Source of the DNA: G965216695 sp965216695
GTDB taxonomy: Bacteria; Pseudomonadota; Gammaproteobacteria; Pseudomonadales; Azotimanducaceae
Reading direction: 5' to 3'
NCBI GenBank assembly: GCA_965216695.1
Contig: OZ244212.1
Location: 3,100,001-3,164,000, forward strand
DNA: 64,000 bases
A model generated the notes under the pieces. The model made no database searches, had not been told where the DNA came from, and worked only from the letters and a program-made list of their open reading frames with translations. Shown here in pieces: positions 56,598 through 64,000 of the stretch (its first letter is position 1; each line of letters starts with the position of its first letter). Both the position numbers and the translations under genes were made by a program.

Positions 56598-59500
56598 GCG
56601 TACGGACATACAGTCGGTGCTGATCATCGGTGCAGGACCGATCGTCATCGGGCAGGCGTGCGAATTCGATTACTCGGGCGCGCAGGCGTGCAAGGCACTC
56701 CGGGACGAGGGTTATCGCGTCATTCTGGTGAATTCCAACCCCGCAACGATCATGACCGACCCGGCAATGGCGGATGCCACCTATATAGAACCCGTGGAGT
56801 GGCGGACAGTGGCACGGGTGATCGAGCGTGAACGGCCTGATGTGCTGCTACCCACGATGGGCGGCCAGACCGCGCTCAACTGCGCGCTGGACCTGGTGCG
56901 CGAGGGCGTACTGGAACAGTACGGTGTGGAGCTGATCGGTGCGACGAAGGATGCGATCGACAAGGCGGAGGATCGCGAGCGCTTCGACAAGGCGATGAAG
57001 CGGATTGGGCTCGAGACACCGCGCTCTGCCATTGCGCACAGCATGGAGGAAGCGCTTCAGGTCCAGGCCAGGCTTGGGTATCCGTGCATCATCCGGCCAA
57101 GCTTTACGCTCGGCGGCAGCGGGGGTGGCGTTGCGTACAACGCCGAAGAATTCACTGAGATCTGCGAGCGTGGACTGGACCTTTCCCCGACCAACGAGCT
57201 TCTCATCGACGAGTCGCTTCTGGGCTGGAAAGAGTTCGAAATGGAAGTGGTGCGCGATCACCGGGACAACTGCATCATCGTCTGCTCGATCGAGAATTTC
57301 GATCCAATGGGCGTGCATACCGGCGACAGCATCACGGTCGCGCCCGCGCAGACGCTCACGGACAAAGAGTACCAGCGCATGCGCAACGCATCGCTCGCGG
57401 TCCTCAGGGAGATCGGTGTGGATACCGGCGGGTCGAACGTGCAATTTGCGATCGACCCGGATGATGGGCGAATGGTCGTGATCGAGATGAACCCGCGGGT
57501 ATCGCGGTCGTCCGCGCTCGCGTCGAAGGCCACGGGTTTTCCGATTGCGAAGGTAGCGGCGAAACTCGCGGTCGGCTTCACGCTCGATGAGTTGGTGAAT
57601 GACATCACCGGCGTAACCCCCGCGTCGTTTGAACCTTCCATCGACTACGTCGTAACCAAGATTCCGCGGTTCACATTCGAGAAGTTCGAACAATCCGACC
57701 CGCGGCTTACGACGCAGATGAAATCCGTTGGCGAAGTCATGGCCATCGGACGTACGTTTCAGGAATCGCTTCAGAAAGCGATGCGCGGGCTGGAGACGGG
57801 ACGCTGCGGGTTCGACCCGGTCTGGGACCAGGACGGCGTGGATGCCGGCGGCGCGCTCAACCGGGCGCTGTTGAACCCGGGCGCGGAGCGGCTCTGGTTT
57901 GTGGGAGACGCGTTCCGTTCTGGGATGTCGATCGAACAGGTATGGGAACTCACGCGCATCGACCCTTGGTTTTTGGCGGAGATCGAAGATCTGATCGCTG
58001 CCGAGGCGGGGGTAGCGGCTGCGTCGCCCGAGGCGCTGAACGCGGCCGACTGGCTGGCCCTGAAACAGCAGGGCTTTTCCGATCTGCGGCTAGCCGCGCT
58101 GTTCGATACCGATGAGTTCGACGTGCGCGCCCGCCGCGAATCGTTCGGCATACGCCCGGTTTATCGTCGGGTCGACACCTGTGCGGCGGAGTTTCCGGCA
58201 GCGACTGCCTACCTTTATTCCACCTACGAGGAGGAATGCGAGGCAGACGTATCGGATCGGGACAAGATCATCGTACTGGGCGGCGGGCCGAACCGCATCG
58301 GCCAGGGGATCGAGTTCGACTACTGTTGCGTGCAGGCTGCCCTGGCGATGCGCGAGGACGGTTTCGAGACCATCATGATCAACTGCAATCCGGAAACGGT
58401 CTCCACCGACTACGACACGTCGGACCGGCTCTATTTCGAACCGGTAACGCTCGAAGATGTACTCGCAATCGTCCACCTGGAAAAGCCCAAGGGGGTTATC
58501 GTGCAGTTCGGTGGCCAGACGCCGCTGAAGCTCGTCGATGCACTCGAACAGGCCGGTGTACCCATCATCGGGACGAGCGCCGACGCGATCGACCTTGCTG
58601 AAGACCGTCAGCGGTTCCAGGAACTTCTGTACCGGCTCGATCTGCTGCAACCGGCCAACCGCACGGCGATAGATGTTGCGTCCGGGCTTGCCGGTGCGGC
58701 GGAGATCGGCTACCCGATCGTGGTGCGGCCGTCCTACGTGCTTGGTGGTCGGGCGATGGAAATCGTATACAACGACGCGGAGCTTGAACGCTACCTGCAG
58801 ACCGCTGTAGATGTGTCGAACGATGCGCCGGTTCTCCTCGACCGCTTTCTCGATCAGGCGGTCGAAGTCGACGTCGACGCCGTGTCTGACGGCGAGCGTG
58901 TGGTGATCGGCGCAATCATGGAGCACATCGAGGAAGCCGGGGTGCACTCCGGGGATTCGGCCTGTTCGCTGCCGCCTTATCAGCTGTCGGAAGGAGTGCA
59001 GAACCGGATTCGCGAGCAGGTTGCCGCGTTGGCGACGGAACTCGGCGTAGTCGGTCTGATGAATGTTCAAATGGCGGTACAGGACGACAGCATTTACGTG
59101 TTGGAAGTGAACCCGCGCGCATCGCGCACGGTTCCGTTCGTGTCTAAGAGCATCGGCGTGTCTCTGGCTAAAGTAGCCGCGCGTTGTATGGCGGGTCGCA
59201 AACTCGACGAGATCGGCTTTACAAACGAAGTGGTTCCGTCGCGCTTCAACGTCAAAGAATCGGTGTTTCCGTTCGCCAAGTTTCCAGGTGTGGATCCGAT
59301 CCTGGGTCCGGAAATGAAATCGACGGGCGAGGTGATGGGCGTTGGCGACAGCTTCGGAGAAGCCTTTGCCAAGGCGGCGCTGGCGGCCGGCGTCATTCTT
59401 CCCAAGCGAGGTCGTGCGTTTGTCAGTGTCAAGGAATCGGACCGCGCCGGGGTCGTGGATCTGGGACGTGAACTGGTTGACCTCGGCTTCCGTTTGGTGG

Positions 59501-59793
59501 CGACCCGCGGTACTGCGTCCGCGCTGCGCGCCGGTGGCGTGCAGACCGACATGGTCAACAAGGTCACCGAGGGGCGGCCTGATGTGTCGGACATGCTGAA
59601 GAATGAACAGATCGATCTGATCGTGAATACCACGGAGGGACGTCAGTCGATTGCAGACTCTGCGCTGATCCGTCGGCTCGCGTTGCAGAAAAAGGTGTGT
59701 TACACAACCACTCTGGCTGGCGGAAAAGCGTACGCCGTAGCCATCCGCATCGGGCGCGGTGATCGCGTTCGGGCGCTGCAGGAACTGCACTGA
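56590..59793 (+). CDS. carB: carbamoyl-phosphate synthase large subunit
   Basis: 1067 residues, the expected length. Two homologous ATP-grasp halves are visible: SVLIIGAGPIVIGQACEFDY at the start and IIVLGGGPNRIGQGIEFDYC near residue 560, with IIRPSFTLGGSGGGVAYN and IVVRPSYVLGGRAMEIVYN as the ATP sites. The C-terminal allosteric domain (residues about 930-1067) contains RGTASALRAGGVQTDMVNKV and NTTEGRQSIADSALIRR, where the E. coli enzyme binds UMP and IMP or ornithine. The gene overlaps carA by eight bases. Both catalytic halves look intact. Confidence 0.98.
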   Translation: MPKRTDIQSVLIIGAGPIVIGQACEFDYSGAQACKALRDEGYRVILVNSNPATIMTDPAMADATYIEPVEWRTVARVIERERPDVLLPTMGGQTALNCALDLVREGVLEQYGVELIGATKDAIDKAEDRERFDKAMKRIGLETPRSAIAHSMEEALQVQARLGYPCIIRPSFTLGGSGGGVAYNAEEFTEICERGLDLSPTNELLIDESLLGWKEFEMEVVRDHRDNCIIVCSIENFDPMGVHTGDSITVAPAQTLTDKEYQRMRNASLAVLREIGVDTGGSNVQFAIDPDDGRMVVIEMNPRVSRSSALASKATGFPIAKVAAKLAVGFTLDELVNDITGVTPASFEPSIDYVVTKIPRFTFEKFEQSDPRLTTQMKSVGEVMAIGRTFQESLQKAMRGLETGRCGFDPVWDQDGVDAGGALNRALLNPGAERLWFVGDAFRSGMSIEQVWELTRIDPWFLAEIEDLIAAEAGVAAASPEALNAADWLALKQQGFSDLRLAALFDTDEFDVRARRESFGIRPVYRRVDTCAAEFPAATAYLYSTYEEECEADVSDRDKIIVLGGGPNRIGQGIEFDYCCVQAALAMREDGFETIMINCNPETVSTDYDTSDRLYFEPVTLEDVLAIVHLEKPKGVIVQFGGQTPLKLVDALEQAGVPIIGTSADAIDLAEDRQRFQELLYRLDLLQPANRTAIDVASGLAGAAEIGYPIVVRPSYVLGGRAMEIVYNDAELERYLQTAVDVSNDAPVLLDRFLDQAVEVDVDAVSDGERVVIGAIMEHIEEAGVHSGDSACSLPPYQLSEGVQNRIREQVAALATELGVVGLMNVQMAVQDDSIYVLEVNPRASRTVPFVSKSIGVSLAKVAARCMAGRKLDEIGFTNEVVPSRFNVKESVFPFAKFPGVDPILGPEMKSTGEVMGVGDSFGEAFAKAALAAGVILPKRGRAFVSVKESDRAGVVDLGRELVDLGFRLVATRGTASALRAGGVQTDMVNKVTEGRPDVSDMLKNEQIDLIVNTTEGRQSIADSALIRRLALQKKVCYTTTLAGGKAYAVAIRIGRGDRVRALQELH

Positions 59794-59840
59794 CTCGACT
59801 GCGGCTGCATTAGCACACCAGTGCAAACAGAGAGGCGAGC

Positions 59841-60314
59841 ATGCCCATTCCAATGACCGTCAACGGTGAACGGCAATTACGTGAGGAGTTGCAGCACCGC
59901 AAGTCGGTGGTGCGACCACAGATTACGCAGGCGATCGCCGAAGCGCGCGAGCACGGCGACCTGAAAGAAAACGCCGAGTACCATGCGGCGCGCGAGCAGC
60001 AGGGATTCAACGAAGGCCGGATTCAGGAAATCGAAGGCAAGCTTGCCGATGCGCAGGTGATTGACGTGGCGAAAATCGCGCCGAGTGGCAAAGTCGTGTT
60101 CGGCGTGATGGTGCGGTTGATCGACGTGGAATCGGGCGACGAACAGTCCTACCGCATCGTTGGTGAGGACGAGGCGGACATCAAGTCCGGCAAGTTGTCT
60201 GTGTTGTCTCCGATCGCGCGGGCGCTGATCGGTAAAAGCGTGGGCGACGTTGTGGAAGTTCGCACACCCTCTGGTGAGAGCGAATACGAGATCGACGAGG
60301 TTTCCCACGAATGA
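59841..60314 (+). CDS. greA: transcription elongation factor GreA
   Basis: 157 residues, typical length. The N-terminal coiled coil ends with HGDLKENAEYHAAREQQGFN, whose acidic tip (DLKENAEY) inserts into the RNA polymerase secondary channel to trigger cleavage of backtracked RNA. The C-terminal FKBP-like domain has VVFGVMVRLIDVESGDEQSY and SPIARALIGKSVGDVVEVRTP. The place after carB is conserved in gammaproteobacteria. Its stop lies 44 bases before the ATG chosen for the membrane-protein gene that follows. Confidence 0.98.
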   Translation: MPIPMTVNGERQLREELQHRKSVVRPQITQAIAEAREHGDLKENAEYHAAREQQGFNEGRIQEIEGKLADAQVIDVAKIAPSGKVVFGVMVRLIDVESGDEQSYRIVGEDEADIKSGKLSVLSPIARALIGKSVGDVVEVRTPSGESEYEIDEVSHE

Positions 60315-60357
60315 CCCACGACGATGGGTTGAGGACGGCGACGACGCGTCGCGTGCG

Positions 60358-62217
60358 ATGACGCCGGGGCGCGCGATCAGCCGCGTTCTCTGCCTGGTGC
60401 TCGTCTTTGTTGTTACCGTTGTGGCCCCCGAGTCCCGCGTGTTTGCCGAGGACGCGCCGCCTGAGACGCCCGCGGACCAGGCGGCAACCGAAGCGCCCGG
60501 CACGGACGAGGCTCCGGCGGGTGATGCCGAATCGGGTGAAGCCGATTCCGGTGAAGCCGATTCCGGTGAAGCCGATTCCGGTGAAGCCGAATCCGGAGAG
60601 GTGGTGCCGGTGGACCCGGCCGTACCGCCGCTCCCGGAACCCACGGAAATGGAGCTTACGATCGGTACGCTGCGTGCATTGATTGCGCTGCAGGCGGACC
60701 TTCGTGCAGAGATCCGTGATCTGAACGAACGTATTGTCACAGCGGGATCCAGCGGCCAGAAGCAGAACCTCGTCGAGCGCCTGGAAAAACTGGATTCGGA
60801 CCTGACATCCACCAATCGCAGCCTGCACGAGATTGCCGCCGGTGCGAACCTGGCGGATTTACGGGCGTCCGCCGAACCCAGATTCAGCCTGCAGGAGGAA
60901 CTCGTCTCCCTGGTTGAGCCGGCGATCAAGGAAATGAAGGACATGACGAGTCATGTCCGGCAGAAGTCCGAGATCCGCGACAAGATTGCGTACTACCGAG
61001 GTCGGCTGCCGATTGCCGGTAATGCGGTGGATAACCTGCAGGAACTGCTGGCCAACACCGACGACGAGGCCATCACAGAAACGTTGACAGACATGTTGGA
61101 CACGTGGTCTAAGCAGGAAACGTTTCTCAATGGCGAACTTCAGGCGGCGCAGCTGCAACTCCGGATGCTCGAATCCAATGAGGTGTCGATAGCGGAGGCA
61201 TCGCGCAGCTACTTCAAAGCCTTCTTCCAGGCTCGAGGCCTCTACCTGGGCCAGGCGATCCTCGTGGTGCTGTTGATTCTGCTGCTGTCGCGCGTGGTAC
61301 TGCGGTTGTTCGGCCGGCTCGTGCCCGGCTTCCGCAAGAAGCGCCGTTCGTTTCAGGTACGCCTGCTCGAGCTGTCGCACCGGTTGATAACCGGGCTCTT
61401 GGTAATCATCGGCCCCATGGTTGTCTTCTACCTGGCCGAGGACTGGCTGCTGTTCAGCATAGGTATCCTGTTTCTGTTCAGCCTGGCGCTGGCGATCCGG
61501 AGAACGTTTTTCCGGTACTGGCAGCAGATTCAACTGTATCTGAACGTCGGCACGGTGCGCGAGGGTGAACGCGTTGAACTGGATGGATTGCCGTGGCGTG
61601 TCCAGCAGATCAACTTCTACACCATGCTCGACAACCCCGTTGCCGATCTCGTGAAAAGGGTGAAGATCGACGATCTGGTGGACCTTCGGTCGCGTCCACT
61701 CGGGCGTCACGAACCCTGGTTTCCGTGCCGGCAGGGCGACTGGATACTGCTGAAGGACGGCAAGCGGGGTCGCGTGACCGGCATCTCCACCGAGCTGGTG
61801 CGCATGGTGCCGCGCGGTGGCGGCTCGATCGTATACCCCACAGCGGAGTTTCTCGATCAAGCGCCGCAGAATCTGAGTTTGAACTTCCGCTTGCGCGAAA
61901 CGATCGGTATCTCCTATTCGTTGCAGTCGGCGAGCGTGAACGAAATTCCGGTGCTGCTGCGCGACTGGATTGCGCAGCGAATCAAGGACGAAGAGTACGA
62001 CGAACACCTGCTCAATCTGCGCGTGGAGTTCGAGAAGGCCAACACGTCGTCGCTGGATTTGCTTGTGATCGCCGACTTCGACGGCGAGCTGGCCGATATC
62101 TACAATCGACTACGACGGTCCATCCAACGCTGGTGCGTCGAGGCCTGCTCGGAGCACGGCTGGGAAATTCCGTTCACGCAGATTACGTTGCATCGGACTC
62201 CAGACCTGGAAACCTGA
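60358..62217 (+). CDS. MscS-like mechanosensitive channel family protein with acidic repeat
   Basis: 619 residues from ATG 60358; frames before it lie within greA. A signal-type N-terminus (RVLCLVLVFVVTVVAPESRV) precedes an acidic linker with five five-residue repeats (ADSGE/AESGE) and a periplasmic coiled coil (TIGTLRALIALQADLRAEIR). Two or three membrane helices follow (GQAILVVLLILLLSRVVLRL, LLVIIGPMVVFYLAEDWLLF). The beta-domain (VGTVREGERVELDGLPWRVQ) and C-terminal alpha/beta part resemble MscS. Pore-lining Gly/Ala of true MscS cannot be confirmed. It may be a channel with altered gating or a signalling relative. It is inserted between greA and yhbY, where most relatives have no such gene. 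Confidence 0.75.
   Translation: MTPGRAISRVLCLVLVFVVTVVAPESRVFAEDAPPETPADQAATEAPGTDEAPAGDAESGEADSGEADSGEADSGEAESGEVVPVDPAVPPLPEPTEMELTIGTLRALIALQADLRAEIRDLNERIVTAGSSGQKQNLVERLEKLDSDLTSTNRSLHEIAAGANLADLRASAEPRFSLQEELVSLVEPAIKEMKDMTSHVRQKSEIRDKIAYYRGRLPIAGNAVDNLQELLANTDDEAITETLTDMLDTWSKQETFLNGELQAAQLQLRMLESNEVSIAEASRSYFKAFFQARGLYLGQAILVVLLILLLSRVVLRLFGRLVPGFRKKRRSFQVRLLELSHRLITGLLVIIGPMVVFYLAEDWLLFSIGILFLFSLALAIRRTFFRYWQQIQLYLNVGTVREGERVELDGLPWRVQQINFYTMLDNPVADLVKRVKIDDLVDLRSRPLGRHEPWFPCRQGDWILLKDGKRGRVTGISTELVRMVPRGGGSIVYPTAEFLDQAPQNLSLNFRLRETIGISYSLQSASVNEIPVLLRDWIAQRIKDEEYDEHLLNLRVEFEKANTSSLDLLVIADFDGELADIYNRLRRSIQRWCVEACSEHGWEIPFTQITLHRTPDLET
60526..60600 (+). repeat. fifteen-base in-frame tandem repeat, five units
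   Basis: Units GCCGATTCCGGTGAA at 60541, 60556 and 60571 are identical; the flanking units at 60526 and 60586 differ by two or three bases. They encode Ala-Asp-Ser-Gly-Glu, with Ala-Glu-Ser-Gly-Glu at each end, in the linker after the signal sequence of the MscS-like protein. Because the unit is a multiple of three, slippage would change linker length without frameshift. Confidence 0.95.
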
Positions 62218-62220
62218 GTC

Positions 62221-62535
62221 TCAGCGGTGGCGTAGAACATTCGACAGGTGGGCGCGTGCGTCGGGATTGGACCGGTGCAGCACAATGATCTTGCCAATGC
62301 TCTGGATCAGCGTGGCGTTCAGCTGCTGCGTCAGCGCGTCCGCAAGCGCGACTCGAGCGGCGCGATCGCCGGTGTGAATCCGAACTTTGATCAGTTCGTG
62401 GTCGGTCAGCGCCCGGTCGGCCTCCGCGACTGTGCCTTCGGATAGCGAATCGCCGATGAGCACAACCGGGTGTAAGTGATGTGCTATCTCGCGATACTTC
62501 CTGCGGGTTTTTGCGTCTATGGTTTTCGCGTTTAT
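62221..62535 (-). CDS. yhbY: ribosome assembly RNA-binding protein YhbY, apparent AUA start
   Basis: 104 residues if translation begins at ATA 62535. Family-like sequence runs from AKTRRKYREIAHHLHPVVLI through GDSLSEGTVAEADRALTDHE and LIKVRI to IGKIIVLHRS, matching the CRS1/YhbY RNA-binding fold (E. coli YhbY is 97 residues and starts in the same place). No ATG, GTG or TTG occurs in frame between the upstream stop (62614-62616) and a GTG at 62463, which would cut off the first helix. A perfect GGAGG lies at 62544-62548, exactly eight bases before the ATA. YhbY binds 23S rRNA precursors; the gene is divergent from rlmE, as in relatives. Confidence 0.85.
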   Translation of the reverse strand: MNAKTIDAKTRRKYREIAHHLHPVVLIGDSLSEGTVAEADRALTDHELIKVRIHTGDRAARVALADALTQQLNATLIQSIGKIIVLHRSNPDARAHLSNVLRHR

Positions 62536-62630
62536 GGTGGCTGCCTCCGACGTAGCCGGGTCCGCGGTATGGCGGGCGGTGCAGTATAGTGGTTGGCGGG
62601 CTGGCGCGCCCCATCAGGAGACCGGCAGAC

Positions 62631-63272
62631 ATGCCCAGACGAAGCAAATCGAGCGAACGTTGGCTGTCGCGCCAGCGCCGGGATCCGTTTGTGCGCCAGG
62701 CGGCGGCCCAGGGCAAGGTGTCCCGAGCGCACTTCAAAATCGAACAGCTCGACAAACGGTTTCGGCTGTTTCGCCCGGGACGTCGCGTGCTTGAGCTTGG
62801 TGCCGCGCCGGGTGGCTGGTCGGAGTACATCCACGCGCGCATCGGCGCGGACGGGTTGCTGGTGGCGGTGGACATGCGACCGGTCGTTGCGCCGGCCGGC
62901 GTCCTCGTCGTGCAGGGGCACTACGGCACCGCAGACGTCGACGAAGCCCTCTCGCAAGCGCTCGGAGACGACCCGGTGGACGTCGTCGTATCCGACATGG
63001 CACCCGATTTGAGCGGCGTTCGCGCCGCGGACCAGGCCAGAGCCATGGACCTCGCGGAGCTCTCGCTCGCCGCGGCCCAACATAGGCTGAAGCGAAACGG
63101 CGCAATTGTTGTCAAAGTATTCCAGGGCGACGGTATTGAACCGTGGATCGCGTCGGCGAAAGCATGGTTTGACACCGTTAAAATGGCGAAACCTGCCGCT
63201 TCGCGATCGCAATCGCGCGAAATGTACGCGGTTGGGGTTGGTTTCGTGGGTAGGGCAACTGGTGTAGTCTAA
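62631..63272 (+). CDS. rlmE: 23S rRNA (uridine-2'-O-)-methyltransferase RlmE (FtsJ/RrmJ)
   Basis: 213 residues from ATG 62631 with a CAGGAG upstream. The basic N-terminus (RRSKSSERWLSRQRRDPFVR) binds rRNA. The core has motif I VLELGAAPGGWSEYI, the K-D-K-E tetrad in FKIEQL, VVSDMAPDLSGV, AIVVKVFQGDG and SREMYAVGVGF. RlmE methylates U2552 of 23S rRNA late in 50S assembly and is heat-induced in E. coli. It precedes ftsH by 96 bases, as in E. coli and Pseudomonas. Confidence 0.97.
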   Translation: MPRRSKSSERWLSRQRRDPFVRQAAAQGKVSRAHFKIEQLDKRFRLFRPGRRVLELGAAPGGWSEYIHARIGADGLLVAVDMRPVVAPAGVLVVQGHYGTADVDEALSQALGDDPVDVVVSDMAPDLSGVRAADQARAMDLAELSLAAAQHRLKRNGAIVVKVFQGDGIEPWIASAKAWFDTVKMAKPAASRSQSREMYAVGVGFVGRATGVV

Positions 63273-63368
63273 GGTTGGGGCGGGTTTCGTCGCGCATTTT
63301 GGATCGCTGCAGCAACGCCCCTGGTTGGCCGCTATGGAAAAAGTCTGAGGTATAAGTCCTTGTCAGAT

Positions 63369-64000
63369 ATGGGAAAAAATCTGCTGTTGTGGCTCATCAT
63401 CGTCGCAGTACTGCTGAGCGTGTTCAGCAACTTTTCGACGAAGCCCGAACGGGAGCCGATCAGCTACTCGCAGTTCATTGAGATGGTGCGGATGGACCAG
63501 GTGGCGTCTGTCGAAATCGATGGGCTGGTGATACGTGGCAAGCAGAAGTCGGACGCCGAGTTCTCGGTAATACGCCCGGACATGGAGGATCAGAAACTCC
63601 TGGACGATCTGTATAACCACAACGTGGAGATAAAGGGCGCTCTTCCGGAGAAGCCGAGCCTGTGGGGACAATTGCTCGTCGCCAGTTTCCCGATTCTGGT
63701 GATCATTGCGTTGTTCATGCTTTTCATGCGGCAGATGCAGGGCGGGGCCGGGGGCCGTGGCGGCCCGATGGCGTTCGGTAAGAGCAAGGCGCGGCTGCTT
63801 TCCGAAGATCAGATCAAGACGACGTTTGCCGACGTTGCAGGCGTCGATGAAGCGAAGGAAGACGTGCAGGAGCTGGTGGAGTTTCTGCGCGACCCGAGTA
63901 AGTTTCAGCGCCTCGGCGGCCGCATTCCGCGCGGCATTCTAATGGTCGGTTCTCCGGGAACGGGTAAGACGCTGCTCGCCAAGGCCATCGCCGGCGAAGC
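63369..64000 (+). CDS. ftsH: ATP-dependent zinc metalloprotease FtsH, N-terminal part
   Basis: The gene starts at ATG 63369 and runs off the window after 210 residues. An N-terminal membrane helix (LLLWLIIVAVLLSVFS) and a second one (LLVASFPILVIIALFMLFM) flank a periplasmic domain. A Gly-rich linker and the AAA domain follow, with FADVAGVDEAKEDVQELVEF and Walker A GSPGTGKT at residues 194-201. The SRH and HEAGH zinc site are outside the window. FtsH degrades membrane and regulatory proteins, including sigma-32 and LpxC. Promoter elements between rlmE and ftsH were not clear. Confidence 0.97.
   Translation, partial: MGKNLLLWLIIVAVLLSVFSNFSTKPEREPISYSQFIEMVRMDQVASVEIDGLVIRGKQKSDAEFSVIRPDMEDQKLLDDLYNHNVEIKGALPEKPSLWGQLLVASFPILVIIALFMLFMRQMQGGAGGRGGPMAFGKSKARLLSEDQIKTTFADVAGVDEAKEDVQELVEFLRDPSKFQRLGGRIPRGILMVGSPGTGKTLLAKAIAGE

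Overview
The window is one contiguous stretch of a GC-rich (about 60 percent) chromosome, most likely from a marine or environmental gammaproteobacterium outside the well-studied genera. The evidence is gene order. smpB diverges from ratA-rnfH with bamE and recN nearby, and hrcA-grpE-dnaK-dnaJ-dapB-carA-carB-greA-yhbY-rlmE-ftsH follow in the usual gammaproteobacterial arrangement. The left part is accessory: TonB receptors, CoA-transferases, a P450, short-chain dehydrogenases and non-haem iron dioxygenases, a repertoire typical of heterotrophs that degrade lipids, sterols or aromatics. No rRNA, tRNA, CRISPR array, phage or intact insertion sequence was seen. No stretch over 300 bases lacks a gene.

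Region 1 (1-7.9 kb) is an acyl-CoA and steroid-like catabolic block. A nitroreductase end, a MaoC-like hot-dog protein and a double-length CaiB/BaiF CoA-transferase run on the plus strand. On the minus strand are a P450, a DUF35 OB-fold/zinc-ribbon protein, a thiolase-fold partner and an azoreductase. A deazaflavin-type nitroreductase is divergent from the P450. Region 2 (8-13.5 kb) is tamA-tamB (outer-membrane assembly) with overlapping frames. Region 3 (13.6-16.4 kb) holds a stand-alone molybdopterin oxidoreductase and a cupin.

Region 4 (16.4-26.4 kb) is the most cohesive uncharacterised locus. XRE regulator, MFS transporter, cupin, PhyH-like dioxygenase and TonB receptor lie on the minus strand. 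A second TonB receptor, translationally coupled to a DUF3604 protein, lies divergently on the plus strand. Repeated TTACC/GGTAA half-sites fill the divergent control region. Region 5 (26.5-35 kb) mixes an AT-richer orphan methyltransferase, a fatty-acyl desaturase, a secreted M61-like protease, an aldo-keto reductase, a transporter/double-SnoaL/SDR operon and an epimerase. Region 6 (35-40.1 kb) encodes a secreted metzincin protease with repeat domains and a copAB copper-resistance pair with a His-Gly-Gln repeat.

Region 7 (40.1-64 kb) is mostly core genome: tmRNA partner, transporter, ratA-rnfH, TauD-like dioxygenase, bamE, recN, the heat-shock operon, lysine/arginine/pyrimidine genes, greA, an MscS-like channel, yhbY, rlmE and the start of ftsH. 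A minus-strand island (52.2-55.2 kb) of amidohydrolase, GNAT and a signal-peptide-bearing methyltransferase interrupts it. The most noteworthy sequence-level observations are a 195-bp palindromic MITE-like element between bamE and recN, an apparent AUA start codon in yhbY, the lipoprotein-like methyltransferase, and the receptor/DUF3604 locus with its candidate operator.
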